Assembly (NCBI GenBank): GCA_036518955.1
Contig: DATDMG010000117.1
Coordinates: 1-34,557 of the forward strand
Length of the DNA: 34,557 bases
Reading direction: 5' to 3'
From: DATDMG01 sp036518955
GTDB lineage: Bacteria > Actinomycetota > Actinomycetes > Actinomycetales > Kineosporiaceae
Shown in pieces: positions 8,912 to 15,951 of this stretch (position 1 is the first letter of the stretch; each line of letters starts with the position of its first letter). Position numbers and translations under genes: made by a program. The notes beneath the pieces are model-generated. The model was given only the letters and a program-made list of their open reading frames with translations, made no database searches and was not told where the DNA came from.

Positions 8912-8938
8912 AGGCCGATCCTGGTCCGAAGAAGCCGT

Positions 8939-10363
8939 TTAGTCCACCTTCACGGCATTTGTAGCGATACGAGCGTCAGCCGCCGCGGTGGGCATCACCG
9001 CAGCGTTACCAGCACTCGCAGCGAGTGCCCGTACCCGTGCGCGGAGCGGGGCGCTGCGGTCGGGCACGACCGCGCACTGCACGGCGAGCCGGAAGGCCCG
9101 CACCGCGGCTGTCGGGTCGACCGGTGCGAGGCGCTCGGCCACGTCCCGGACCTGCTGGGCATCCCAGCGGGTCAGGGACGGGGCGGCTGTCTCGAGCTGG
9201 GCGAGGGCGCGCAACAGGGGCTCGAGGTACTCCCGCCCACGAGTGGCCAGGGCATCGCTGAGTGCCACGAGCGCCTCCGCCTGCGTGGATGGCGCCAACC
9301 TCTTGGAAGCGGCCAGTTCTACGGCTTGCCTGGCTCGGACCCCCGCTTCCTCCAGGTCGCTCTCCAGGAGCAGGACCTGCGCCATCAGCGCGTGCCAGCG
9401 GACCAGATCGGTCGGCGTGCCCATGTCCTGCAGGTCCGCCTGGCAGCGCCGCAGGAACTCTCCGGCCCGCAGACTGTCGGGCGGATCCACGGAGAGCAGG
9501 AGGGACGCGATCGCCAGCCGGAGCCGCGCGTAGTCCCGGGCTCCCTCGAGTTCGGAGAGCAGCCCGACGGCCCGCTCGGCGATCCCCAGTCCACGCGCGA
9601 GTTGTCCCTGGTGCTGGGCGAGCACGGCAGCGTTCCACAGCAGTGCCGCCTGCCCGTGGTACTCGCCGGCGCCGACGGCCTCGGCGAGGTACTCGTCGCA
9701 CATCTGGGTCGCGGTGGCCCAGTCCCCGCGGACGATGAACGCGCCCATCACGGTTGCCGCGAGGCGGTAGTAGTCGGTCGTGCCGCCGAGCCGTTGGGCC
9801 TTCGCGGAGTCAAGTGCCCGCAGGCCTATGTCGATCGCCTGGCCCACATCACCCACCCCGACGTAGACGCGGGTGAGCTGGACGGCGAGATCGGTGATGA
9901 CGATGTGGGTGGGGGCGGGCTCGCCGCGCAGGGCACGCTCGAACAGGGGCGCGAGCAGTGTCAGGGCCGACTCGAGCTCCCCCTGGCGCTCGTGGGCGGT
10001 CGCCAGCAGCACGCAGATGTCGTCCCGGATCTTCTGAGGGATCGCGTCGGGGTCCTGCTCCAGTAACCGCCGAAGGCGCGCCGCCGCATCCGCCGACTCG
10101 CCGTGCTCGATCGCTAACCGAGCGTACGCAAGTTCGAGATCGATGATCTGCTCCCGCTCGGAGGGTTGACCCTCGAGCAGCCTGGTCGTCGAACACCCCA
10201 ACCGGGCAGCCAAGTGATGGACCACCTCTGAGCGCGGTGTGCGCTTGCCTGCCTCGAGCAGGGAGACGTAGCTGGCCGAGACCTCATCACTCGCCAACGC
10301 CTGCTGCGAGAGGCCGGCTTCGAGTCGGAGGGAGCGCAGCCGCTCGCCGAAGGTGGTCGTCAC
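8939..10363 (-). CDS. XRE-family HTH regulator with TPR-like C-terminal domain (RRNPP-like)
   Basis: The 474-residue protein starts with a complete HTH_3 domain (about residues 5-63): FGERLRSLRLEAGLSQQALA, SASYVSLLEAGKRTP, then HLAARLGCSTTRLLEG. The rest, about 70-440, is all-helical with repeated A/L-rich helix pairs such as ALLWNAAVLAQHQGQLARGL and ALVALSDALATRGREYLEPL, consistent with tandem TPRs. An N-terminal XRE HTH plus C-terminal TPRs is the architecture of peptide-sensing RRNPP regulators (PlcR, Rgg, PrgX) and also of several actinobacterial regulators with no known ligand. Start GTG 10363 has AGGGGAAA immediately upstream. A near-perfect inverted repeat lies 35 bp upstream at 10398-10430. 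The gene is divergent from a 34-aa exported peptide and is followed by an MFS exporter. Peptide binding is inference. Confidence 0.85.
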   Translation of the reverse strand: MTTTFGERLRSLRLEAGLSQQALASDEVSASYVSLLEAGKRTPRSEVVHHLAARLGCSTTRLLEGQPSEREQIIDLELAYARLAIEHGESADAAARLRRLLEQDPDAIPQKIRDDICVLLATAHERQGELESALTLLAPLFERALRGEPAPTHIVITDLAVQLTRVYVGVGDVGQAIDIGLRALDSAKAQRLGGTTDYYRLAATVMGAFIVRGDWATATQMCDEYLAEAVGAGEYHGQAALLWNAAVLAQHQGQLARGLGIAERAVGLLSELEGARDYARLRLAIASLLLSVDPPDSLRAGEFLRRCQADLQDMGTPTDLVRWHALMAQVLLLESDLEEAGVRARQAVELAASKRLAPSTQAEALVALSDALATRGREYLEPLLRALAQLETAAPSLTRWDAQQVRDVAERLAPVDPTAAVRAFRLAVQCAVVPDRSAPLRARVRALAASAGNAAVMPTAAADARIATNAVKVD

Positions 10364-10397
10364 TTTCCCCTATTCTCCCCTCGCGCTGCGGAGCGCC

Positions 10398-10430
10398 CCC
10401 AGCTCGAACCCCATCGGGGCTCGAGCTGGG
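10398..10430. promoter_or_regulatory. 33-bp inverted repeat between regulator and peptide genes; putative operator or 5'-UTR hairpin
   Basis: CCCAGCTCGA (10398-10407) and TCGAGCTGGG (10421-10430) are perfect 10-bp arms. Between them CCCC and GGGG pair again around an ATC loop, giving a 14-bp stem broken only by one a/c mismatch. It lies 35 bp before the start codon of the XRE-TPR gene, so it may be the operator for autoregulation or a hairpin in its leader RNA. Confidence 0.6.
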
Positions 10431-10505
10431 ACCACCGAGACGCGGCCTGCCACGCGCCGGTGACGCTGGGCCAAATCTCGCTCCGCAGTGGACAAAAGGC
10501 TCCCC

Positions 10506-10553
10506 ATGACGCCGGAGGCCTGTCATAGTCGGTGTTGACTCTCCAGTCATGAC
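10506..10553 (+). promoter_or_regulatory. Promoter region of the micropeptide gene with ATGAC/GTCAT half-sites
   Basis: CATAGT (10524-10529) is the best -10 candidate and would give a 5' leader of about 40 nt. I find no matching -35 box at proper spacing, which would fit an activator-dependent promoter. Three half-sites surround it: ATGAC at 10506-10510, GTCAT at 10522-10526, and the palindrome GTCATGAC at 10546-10553. They are candidate contacts for the adjacent XRE regulator. This is inference from position. Confidence 0.35.
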
Positions 10554-10575
10554 CAACAAAACAGGAGGACCCCCG

Positions 10576-10680
10576 ATGCGTCGACGCCTTGCCGTCTGCC
10601 TGCTTTCCATCCTTGCGACGTTCACTGGCACCGCGGTGGTCTATGCTGCTCCAGCTTCCGCCAATACACTCTGCTGCTGA
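10576..10680 (+). CDS. 34-residue exported micropeptide, putative Phr/SHP-like pheromone precursor
   Basis: ATG 10576 follows an ideal AGGAGG (10563-10568) by seven bases. The product has a positively charged start (MRRRL), a hydrophobic core (AVCLLSILA, then VVYA) and an A27-S-A29 signal-peptidase-type site. Cleavage there would release the pentapeptide NTLCC; an alternative V-Y-A site would release APASANTLCC. Precursor length, Sec signal and C-terminal mature peptide are exactly those of Bacillus Phr-type signals. An in-frame upstream ATG at 10549 lacks a ribosome binding site and is less likely. The gene is divergent from the XRE-TPR regulator and followed by a strong hairpin at 10697-10730. 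The end of the ORF is duplicated as a 16-bp tandem repeat. Pheromone function is inferred from architecture; no homologue is recalled. Confidence 0.65.
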   Translation: MRRRLAVCLLSILATFTGTAVVYAAPASANTLCC

Positions 10681-10697
10681 CACACTCTGCTGCTGAC
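10666..10697 (+). repeat. 16-bp tandem duplication spanning the end of the micropeptide gene
   Basis: acactctgctgctgac occurs at 10666-10681 and again at 10682-10697. The first copy encodes the C-terminal TLCC and stop. The second copy, shifted by one frame, would also read TLCC-stop. It looks like a recent slippage duplication. Confidence 0.9.
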
Positions 10698-10730
10698 CCC
10701 CGGTGGAACGGTCGTCACACCGTTCCGGGG
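10697..10730 (+). terminator. Hairpin downstream of the micropeptide gene, probable terminator
   Basis: GGAACGGT (10705-10712) pairs perfectly with ACCGTTCC (10719-10726) around a 6-nt loop. An outer CCCC (10697-10700) can pair with GGGG (10727-10730) across a small bulge. It begins 17 bases after the micropeptide stop codon. There is no U-run, as usual for actinobacterial terminators. Confidence 0.6.
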
Positions 10731-10750
10731 ACGGTTTCTGCCTTGGCAGA

Positions 10751-10773
10751 CGCTCACCGCGTCACGGTGAGCG
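10751..10773. other. Second intergenic hairpin
   Basis: CGCTCACCG (10751-10759) and CGGTGAGCG (10765-10773) form a perfect 9-bp stem with a 5-nt loop. It could extend the preceding terminator or be part of a small structured RNA. Confidence 0.45.
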
Positions 10774-10838
10774 ACCTTCCGTGGATCCTCCCGAGTTCTG
10801 AGTTCGGCGCGCCAACGCCGATGACCTCGAGAGATGGC

Positions 10839-10885
10839 GGAAAGGGCCGGCGAGGCGATGGCCCGACGTCTCGCCGACCCTTTCC
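10839..10885. terminator. Long hairpin in the non-coding gap, possible bidirectional terminator
   Basis: The 16-base arms 10839-10854 and 10870-10885 match at 15 of 16 positions (GGAAAGGGCCGGCGAG against its near complement) with a 15-nt loop. It lies between the micropeptide and the end of the convergent DGK-like gene at 11041 and could stop transcription from either side. The remaining sequence of the 344-bp gap 10697-11040 shows no convincing gene. Confidence 0.5.
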
Positions 10886-11040
10886 AGGTGTCGGTCAAGA
10901 GATCCTCCGCGGCCCAGAGGAGGAACCCTGCCCGACGGCGTCAACATTAGTCACATCATGCCTGACGCGCAAGTCACCCTCGTCGTGACAACCGGCGGCA
11001 CAACGTCGTGGCCCGCGACCCGGGCAGTCGGAGAGCCCGG

Positions 11041-12213
11041 TCACGGCGTGCGGACGGCGATCCCCAGATGGTCCACCCGAGCCCGCAGCACGCGGGCCTC
11101 GCAGGCCGGGTCGCCGTCGAGCTGAACGGCGAGCGGCTTCTCCGCCCGGATCTCCAGCGACCGGCAGCGGAAGTGCTCGAGGACGGGCGCTCGCGACAGC
11201 CGTGCCCGGGACACCGGCGGTCCCGACGGGGACGACGGTCCCGACGGTCCCGACGGTCCCGACGGTCCCGACGGGGACGACGGTCCCGACAGCCGCGCCC
11301 GCGACAACCCGGACAGCACGGACACCACGACGGCACCCCACTGCACCAGCCGGCGCGGGGCGACGACCACGACGTCCAGGCAGCCGTCGTCCACCAGGGC
11401 GAGGGGCATCAGCTGGACGCCGCCGGTGAGCTCGCCGCAGTTGCCGACGATCACGCTGCGGATGCGGCGCCGGACCGGCTCGCCGCCGTCCAGCCGGATG
11501 GTCGTTGCGGTGGTGCGGCCGCGCAGCCGGCGGGCGCCCGCGACCACGTAGGCCAGCCAGCCGACCTTCTGCTTGAGCTCCGGCTGCACCGACGCCATCA
11601 CCTCGGCGTCGAATCCCAACCCGGCCATCACCAGGAACACCTCCCGGGCCGGGGTCTCGTCCTCACCGGACACGTCGATCTCCAGGATGCCCAGGTCGAT
11701 GGGCCGTTCCCGGCCGGTCAGGGCGATCTCGGCAGCGAGGTTGAGGTCCGTGAGCGGGAGGCCGAGGTTGCGGGCCAGCAGGTTTCCGGTGCCCATCGGC
11801 AGGATCCCCAGACTGGTGGAGGTGCCCTCCAGTCCCGCGGCGACGCCCCGGACCGTCCCGTCGCCACCGTAAGCGATCACGGTGCGCGCTCCCGCGGCAA
11901 CGGCCTGGCGGGTGGCCGCCGTCCCCGGCTCGTCCGGCGTGGTCTCCAGCCAGATCGGGCGCTGCCAACCGAGCTCCGCGGTCCGCTGGGCGAGCCAGGC
12001 CAGCTCGCCGTCCAGATGGGCGATCTTGGTCGGGTTCGCCACCACGGCCGGGAGCGGCCGCTGCTCCGGTTCGGGAGGTGTCGGTGCCAGGGCCGGTTCG
12101 CCGGCGAACCGGCTGCGCCGTCGGCGCAGCACCGGGCCGGCCGCCACCGCCACGGTCACCAGCGCGAGCGCCGCACAGAGTACCACCAGCTCACCCCAGG
12201 ACGACGCCGTCAT
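11041..12213 (-). CDS. Diacylglycerol kinase / lipid kinase-like protein
   Basis: The 390-residue protein has an N-terminal membrane helix (about residues 8-27), then a DAGK_cat domain with VVANPTKI, the nucleotide-binding GGDGT (116-120) and LGILPMGTGNLLARNLGLP. The C-terminal half contains the usual GLGFDAEVM, VGNCG and DDGCLDVVVV motifs and ends in the QLDGDP strand. Such enzymes phosphorylate diacylglycerol, sphingoid bases or related lipids at the inner membrane; the substrate is unknown. Unusually, between residues 304 and 340 a SRARLS motif is duplicated around a Ser-Gly-Pro repeat that is absent from typical members. ATG 12213 is preceded by minus-strand TAGCGT and six bases (leaderless). 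The gene is divergent from serS. Confidence 0.85.
   Translation of the reverse strand: MTASSWGELVVLCAALALVTVAVAAGPVLRRRRSRFAGEPALAPTPPEPEQRPLPAVVANPTKIAHLDGELAWLAQRTAELGWQRPIWLETTPDEPGTAATRQAVAAGARTVIAYGGDGTVRGVAAGLEGTSTSLGILPMGTGNLLARNLGLPLTDLNLAAEIALTGRERPIDLGILEIDVSGEDETPAREVFLVMAGLGFDAEVMASVQPELKQKVGWLAYVVAGARRLRGRTTATTIRLDGGEPVRRRIRSVIVGNCGELTGGVQLMPLALVDDGCLDVVVVAPRRLVQWGAVVVSVLSGLSRARLSGPSSPSGPSGPSGPSGPSSPSGPPVSRARLSRAPVLEHFRCRSLEIRAEKPLAVQLDGDPACEARVLRARVDHLGIAVRTP
11194..11304 (-). repeat. SGP-coding tandem repeat flanked by duplicated SRARLS in the DGK-like gene
   Basis: Degenerate 9- to 12-bp units built on ggtcccgac encode about 25 residues of SGP/SSP repeats. SRARLS occurs at residues 304-309 and 335-340, flanking the array with a 31-residue offset. 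The insertion sits in a surface-loop position of the C-terminal domain and stays in frame. Confidence 0.85.
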
Positions 12214-12219
12214 GAGCGC

Positions 12220-12225
12220 ACGCTA
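12220..12225 (-). promoter_or_regulatory. -10 box of a probable leaderless promoter (DGK-like gene)
   Basis: Minus-strand TAGCGT ends six bases before the ATG at 12213, with no ribosome binding site between them. Confidence 0.4.
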
Positions 12226-12262
12226 GCGGGAATGTCGGACGACGCCGGACCGCGCCGCTGGA

Positions 12263-12268
12263 TAGGGT
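12263..12268 (+). promoter_or_regulatory. -10 box of a probable leaderless promoter (serS)
   Basis: TAGGGT is followed by seven bases and the GTG at 12276. The only purines upstream belong to the box itself, so a leaderless serS mRNA is likely. Confidence 0.45.
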
Positions 12269-12275
12269 TGACATC

Positions 12276-13559
12276 GTGATCGACCTCCGCCAGCTGCGTG
12301 ACCACCCGGAGACCGTGCGTGCCAGCCAGCGCGCCCGTGGTGGCGACGAAGGCCTCGTGGACGCCGTCCTCGCGGCCGACGAGCGCCGCCGCGCCACGCT
12401 CCAGGAGTTCGAGCGGACGCGCGCGGAGCAGAACGCGCGGAGCAAGCAGGTCGCGCAAGCCACCGGCGAGGCCAAGCAGGCGCTGATCGCCCAGACGAAG
12501 GAGTTGGCCCAGCGGGTCAAGGCGCTGCAGGCGGACGCCGACGCCGCGCGGGACGAGCTGGACGCCGTCGTCCGGCAGGTCGACAACGTGGTGGAGGAAG
12601 GCGTCCCGGTCGGCGGTGAGGACGACTACGTCGTGCTGCGACAGGTCGGGGTACCCCGGGACTTCGCCGCGGAGGGCCTCACCCCGCGCGACCATCTGGA
12701 GCTGGGTGAACTGCTGGGGGCCGTCGACACCGAGCGCGGCGCGAAGGTCTCGGGGGCGCGGTTCTACTTCTTGACCGGCGTGGGCGCACGGCTGGAGCTC
12801 GCGCTCCTGATGTGTGCGATGGACCAGGCCGTGGCCGCCGGCTTCACAGCCATGATCACGCCCACTCTGGTGACGCCTGGGGTGATGGCGGGCACCGGGT
12901 TCCTCGGCTCCCACGCCGATGAGATCTACCACCTGGAGCAGGACGACCTGTACCTGGTGGGCACCAGCGAGGTCGCGCTCGCCGGGTACCACACCGGTGA
13001 GATCCTCGACCTGACGGGCGGCCCGAAACGTTACGCGGGTTGGTCGGCCTGCTACCGGCGCGAGGCCGGGTCGTACGGCAAGGACACCCGGGGCATCATC
13101 CGGGTGCACCAGTTCCACAAGGTGGAGATGTTCAGCTGGTGCCGCGTCGAGGACGCCCCCGCCGAGCACCGTCGGCTGCTCGCCTGGGAGGAGGAGATGT
13201 TGGCGAAGGCGGAGCTGCCCTACCGTGTGATCGACACGGCGGCGGGCGACCTCGGGTCGAGCGCGGCCCGCAAGTTCGACTGCGAGGCCTGGCTGCCGTC
13301 GCAGGGCCGGTACCTGGAGCTCACCTCGACGTCGAACTGCACCACCTACCAGGCCCGCCGGCTGGACGTCCGGGAGCGCAACCCGCTGGCGCCCGACAGC
13401 GGCACCCGTCACGTGGCCACCCTGAACGGGACCCTGGCGACCACTCGCTGGATCGTGGCGATCCTGGAGAACCACCAGCTCGCCGACGGCTCGGTGCGGG
13501 TGCCGCGCGCGCTGCAACCGTACCTCGGGGGCCTCGAAGTGCTCGCCCCGCAGGCGTGA
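12276..13559 (+). CDS. serS: Seryl-tRNA synthetase
   Basis: This 427-residue class II aminoacyl-tRNA synthetase charges tRNA-Ser (and tRNA-Sec where present) with serine in the cytosol. Residues 1-105 form the tRNA-binding antiparallel coiled coil (MIDLRQLRDHPETV start, then alternating charged heptads). The catalytic domain contains VGTSEVALAGYH, motif 2 around CYRREAGSYGKDTRGIIRVH (followed by QFHKVEMF), and motif 3 in the ELTSTSNCTTYQARR to TLNGTLATTRWIVAILENHQ region. Length and motifs are standard. The stop overlaps the GTG of the HAD gene by four bases, so the two form an operon. No T-box is seen, as expected for this phylum. Confidence 0.98.
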   Translation: MIDLRQLRDHPETVRASQRARGGDEGLVDAVLAADERRRATLQEFERTRAEQNARSKQVAQATGEAKQALIAQTKELAQRVKALQADADAARDELDAVVRQVDNVVEEGVPVGGEDDYVVLRQVGVPRDFAAEGLTPRDHLELGELLGAVDTERGAKVSGARFYFLTGVGARLELALLMCAMDQAVAAGFTAMITPTLVTPGVMAGTGFLGSHADEIYHLEQDDLYLVGTSEVALAGYHTGEILDLTGGPKRYAGWSACYRREAGSYGKDTRGIIRVHQFHKVEMFSWCRVEDAPAEHRRLLAWEEEMLAKAELPYRVIDTAAGDLGSSAARKFDCEAWLPSQGRYLELTSTSNCTTYQARRLDVRERNPLAPDSGTRHVATLNGTLATTRWIVAILENHQLADGSVRVPRALQPYLGGLEVLAPQA

Positions 13560-14359
13560 CCGGTTCCGTCTCGCTCGCCGCACTGGACATCGACGGGACC
13601 GTCGTGGACCACGACGACCGGCTCTCCGACCGGGTCCGGGCTGCGGTCGCGGCGGTCGCGGCCTCCGGCGTCGAGGTGGTGCTGGCCACCGGGCGGTCCC
13701 TGCACGGCACGCTGGCGATCCTGGACCGGCTGGGTCTGCGCGAGGGCTGGGCGGTGTGCAGCAATGGCGCGGTCGTGCTCCGGCTCGACCCCGCGCTGCG
13801 GCGCGGCTACGAGATCGCGCACGCCGAGACGTTCGACCCGACCCCTGCCCTCCAATTGCTGCGGGCCCACCTACCCACGGCGCTCTTCGCGGTCGAGGAC
13901 GTCGGGTCCGGCTACCGGCTCACCGCGCCGTTCCCGGCCGACGAGCTCTCCGGCGAACTCGTGATCGTCCCGTTCGCCGGCTTGCTGGGGCGGCCGGCGA
14001 CCCGGGTCATCGTCCGGAGCACGAACCACACGTCGCAGGACTTCCTGGAGCTCATCGAGAAGATCGGGCTGCACGGCGTGAGCTACTCGGTGGGCTGGAC
14101 GGCGTGGCTCGACCTCGCGCCGGAGGGCGTCAGCAAGGCCAGCGCGCTGGACCGGGTGGCCCGTGGGCTCCAGGTGCCGCCCGCGCGTGCCCTCGCCGTC
14201 GGGGACGGCCGGAACGACCTGGAGATGTTCGCCTGGGCCGGGCGCTCGGTGGCGATGGGTCAGGCGGTGCCCGAGGTGATCGCCGCGGCCGACGAGGTCA
14301 CGGCGCCGGTGGCGGACGACGGACTGGCCCTGGTCCTGGAGCGTCTTCTGCAGGAGTGA
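13556..14359 (+). CDS. HAD-superfamily Cof-type phosphatase
   Basis: The 267-residue protein has the four HAD motifs: D11-I-D13-G-T (nucleophile and acid/base), ATGRS (motif II), K in GVSKASALDRV, and GDGRNDLEMF (motif IV). The large alpha/beta cap between motifs II and III marks subfamily IIB (Cof-type), whose members hydrolyse small sugar or cofactor phosphates. Start GTG 13556 overlaps the serS stop (GTGA), so it is translationally coupled to serS. From memory, a HAD gene next to serS recurs in actinobacteria. It is paralogous to the gene at 29976, with the same motif spacing and the shared cap sequence GVSKAS. Confidence 0.9.
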   Translation: MTGSVSLAALDIDGTVVDHDDRLSDRVRAAVAAVAASGVEVVLATGRSLHGTLAILDRLGLREGWAVCSNGAVVLRLDPALRRGYEIAHAETFDPTPALQLLRAHLPTALFAVEDVGSGYRLTAPFPADELSGELVIVPFAGLLGRPATRVIVRSTNHTSQDFLELIEKIGLHGVSYSVGWTAWLDLAPEGVSKASALDRVARGLQVPPARALAVGDGRNDLEMFAWAGRSVAMGQAVPEVIAAADEVTAPVADDGLALVLERLLQE

Positions 14360-14427
14360 CCTGCGGTGAGACGCGCCGGGTCAGGTGCCGGTTGAGGCTC
14401 ACCGTCCCGCCGTCCTAGGCTCGACGG

Positions 14428-14475
14428 GTGGCCGAGGTCGGTCCCCCTGGGCACCGCGATGGCCTCCCGGGGTGA
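14428..14475 (+). CDS. Possible leaderless 15-residue upstream ORF before the FHA gene
   Basis: TAGGCT (14416-14421) is followed by six bases and GTG 14428, the same configuration as at the leaderless genes of this window. The resulting frame encodes 15 residues (MAEVGPPGHRDGLPG) and stops at 14475, 60 bases before the FHA gene start. It may be a translated leader affecting expression of the FHA/PP2C pair. It has no other support. Confidence 0.3.
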   Translation: MAEVGPPGHRDGLPG

Positions 14476-14535
14476 CACTGGATCGGATACTGGACCGTTG
14501 TGACTGGTAGCTTCGTAGGTTCGGGAGGGAGGGCT

Positions 14536-15831
14536 GTGGAGCACTACGTGACCCTGGAGCGCGCGATCTCGTGTCCGCGTGCTTCGGTGGCGGTCGCGGC
14601 CGACACGGCTGCCCAGGTGCTCACGGCCGCAGGCTACCGACGCGGGCTCGGGTTCGGGCCGACCCAGAGCTACGTCCGGGCGTACCGGCCGACCTGGGCG
14701 GTGGCGCTCGCGATCCTGCTCGCCGTCCCCACCGCGGGGCTGGCCCTGCTGTTGCTGATGGTGCGGTCCAAGGATTACTGCAACGTCGTCATCGAGGACG
14801 GCCCCTACGGAGTGGTGGCACTCGTCTCGGGCCGCGTCCCGGCGTCGCTACCGGCGTACCTGGAGGCGGCGACCGGCGCCTATCCGGACGCTCCGGGTGG
14901 TCCCGGAGCCCTGCTGCAGCAACCCCCGCCCATGCTGCTGGCGCCGTCCGGCACCGGGTACCAGGCGCCGCCCCCGCCGCAGCAGTCGGCGATCCTGCGC
15001 CCCGCCACTCCGGTGCCCGGGGAATTCCCGGGGCCGCCCCAGCCTCCCGGGTACGCCGATCCCGGGGCCAACGCCCGGCCCGCCGAATGGGCCCGCGAGC
15101 AGCAGCCGGGCCTCGAGCAGCAGCCTGCCCCGGTCGCCTTCCGGCCCCCGTCGCGGTTGGCGCCGTCGATGCCGGCCGATGATCCGGGTCGCAACGGTGC
15201 TCCGGTGAACGGTGCCCCGGGTGCCCCGGGTGCCCCGGTGAACGGCGCTGCCGCCAACGGTGCCCCGGTGAACGGCGCGGCGCGCGCCCCGGACGACGAC
15301 CCCTTCGCGTCGACGTCCGGTCGCGTGCCCTGGGCCGTGGCGGGCGGCGGCCGCGGCGGAATGCCCGCTCCCGGCGGCTCCCAGCCCCCCGCGTCACAGC
15401 CCGCCGACGCGCAGCCTCAGCGGGGCGGCGCCCGGTCCCAGCCGGGGGGCCTCGCGACGGCCGTCGGCGACTCGGCCCGTGACGTGGGTGCCTACGTCCT
15501 GCGCGTGGACAACGACGAGGTGCTCGACCTGGGTCCGTTCTGCCTGCTGGGCCGCGAACCGGTGGCTCGGGAGGGCGACCCGCCGGCCAGGTTCGTCCGG
15601 TTCGAGGACTCCAAGCTGTCGGTGTCCAAGACGCACCTCGCGTACGGCGTCGACGACAACGGCCTGTGGGTGATGGACCGGAACTCCACGAACGGCACCA
15701 CGGTCATCGACCCCACCGGCCGGCGGATCCCCTGCGCTCCCGGCGCCCGGGAGTATGTTCAGGTGGGTTTCCAGGTGCAGATCGGGCAAAGACGATTCAC
15801 GGTCGAGGCCCCCGACGACGCCACGGGTTGA
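14536..15831 (+). CDS. FHA-domain membrane-anchored protein
   Basis: The 431-residue protein has an N-terminal region of about 55 residues, one membrane helix (about 56-76), a long Pro/Ala/Gly-rich disordered linker with repeated NGAPVNGA units, and a C-terminal FHA domain from about residue 330. The phosphothreonine-binding residues are visible: LGREP, SVSKTHL and DRNSTNGT. FHA domains read Ser/Thr kinase output. The PP2C phosphatase gene begins 120 bp downstream, so the two likely act in one phospho-signalling circuit. No kinase gene is in the window. Start GTG 14536 has the purine run GGAGGGAGGG upstream; GTG 14500, eight bases after GATACT, is an alternative leaderless start. Confidence 0.85.
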   Translation: MEHYVTLERAISCPRASVAVAADTAAQVLTAAGYRRGLGFGPTQSYVRAYRPTWAVALAILLAVPTAGLALLLLMVRSKDYCNVVIEDGPYGVVALVSGRVPASLPAYLEAATGAYPDAPGGPGALLQQPPPMLLAPSGTGYQAPPPPQQSAILRPATPVPGEFPGPPQPPGYADPGANARPAEWAREQQPGLEQQPAPVAFRPPSRLAPSMPADDPGRNGAPVNGAPGAPGAPVNGAAANGAPVNGAARAPDDDPFASTSGRVPWAVAGGGRGGMPAPGGSQPPASQPADAQPQRGGARSQPGGLATAVGDSARDVGAYVLRVDNDEVLDLGPFCLLGREPVAREGDPPARFVRFEDSKLSVSKTHLAYGVDDNGLWVMDRNSTNGTTVIDPTGRRIPCAPGAREYVQVGFQVQIGQRRFTVEAPDDATG

Positions 15832-15951
15832 CGCCTTGCGGCGACGCCGTGTGACGACCGCACACCGCCTGTCAGCAGATGGTGAGCTAGCGCTACGCTC
15901 GGCGTACGGCGCGCCCGTTGCGCCGAACGCCACGAATCAGGACGGGGATCC

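Noticed and set aside
10535..10540. TTGACT as the -35 box of the micropeptide promoter
   Set aside because: A -10 at normal spacing would put the transcription start inside the ribosome binding site.
10641..10898. 85-codon minus-strand frame antisense to the micropeptide end
   Set aside because: No ribosome binding site, no domain, and it runs across the hairpins; it is probably chance. The micropeptide frame has a perfect ribosome binding site.
10743..10988. 81-codon plus-strand frame downstream of the micropeptide
   Set aside because: It starts with TTG without a ribosome binding site and is interrupted by strong hairpins; its composition is unlike a protein.
11194..11304. CRISPR-like array of gacggtccc units
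   Set aside because: The units are 9-12 bp without spacers and encode an in-frame SGP peptide.
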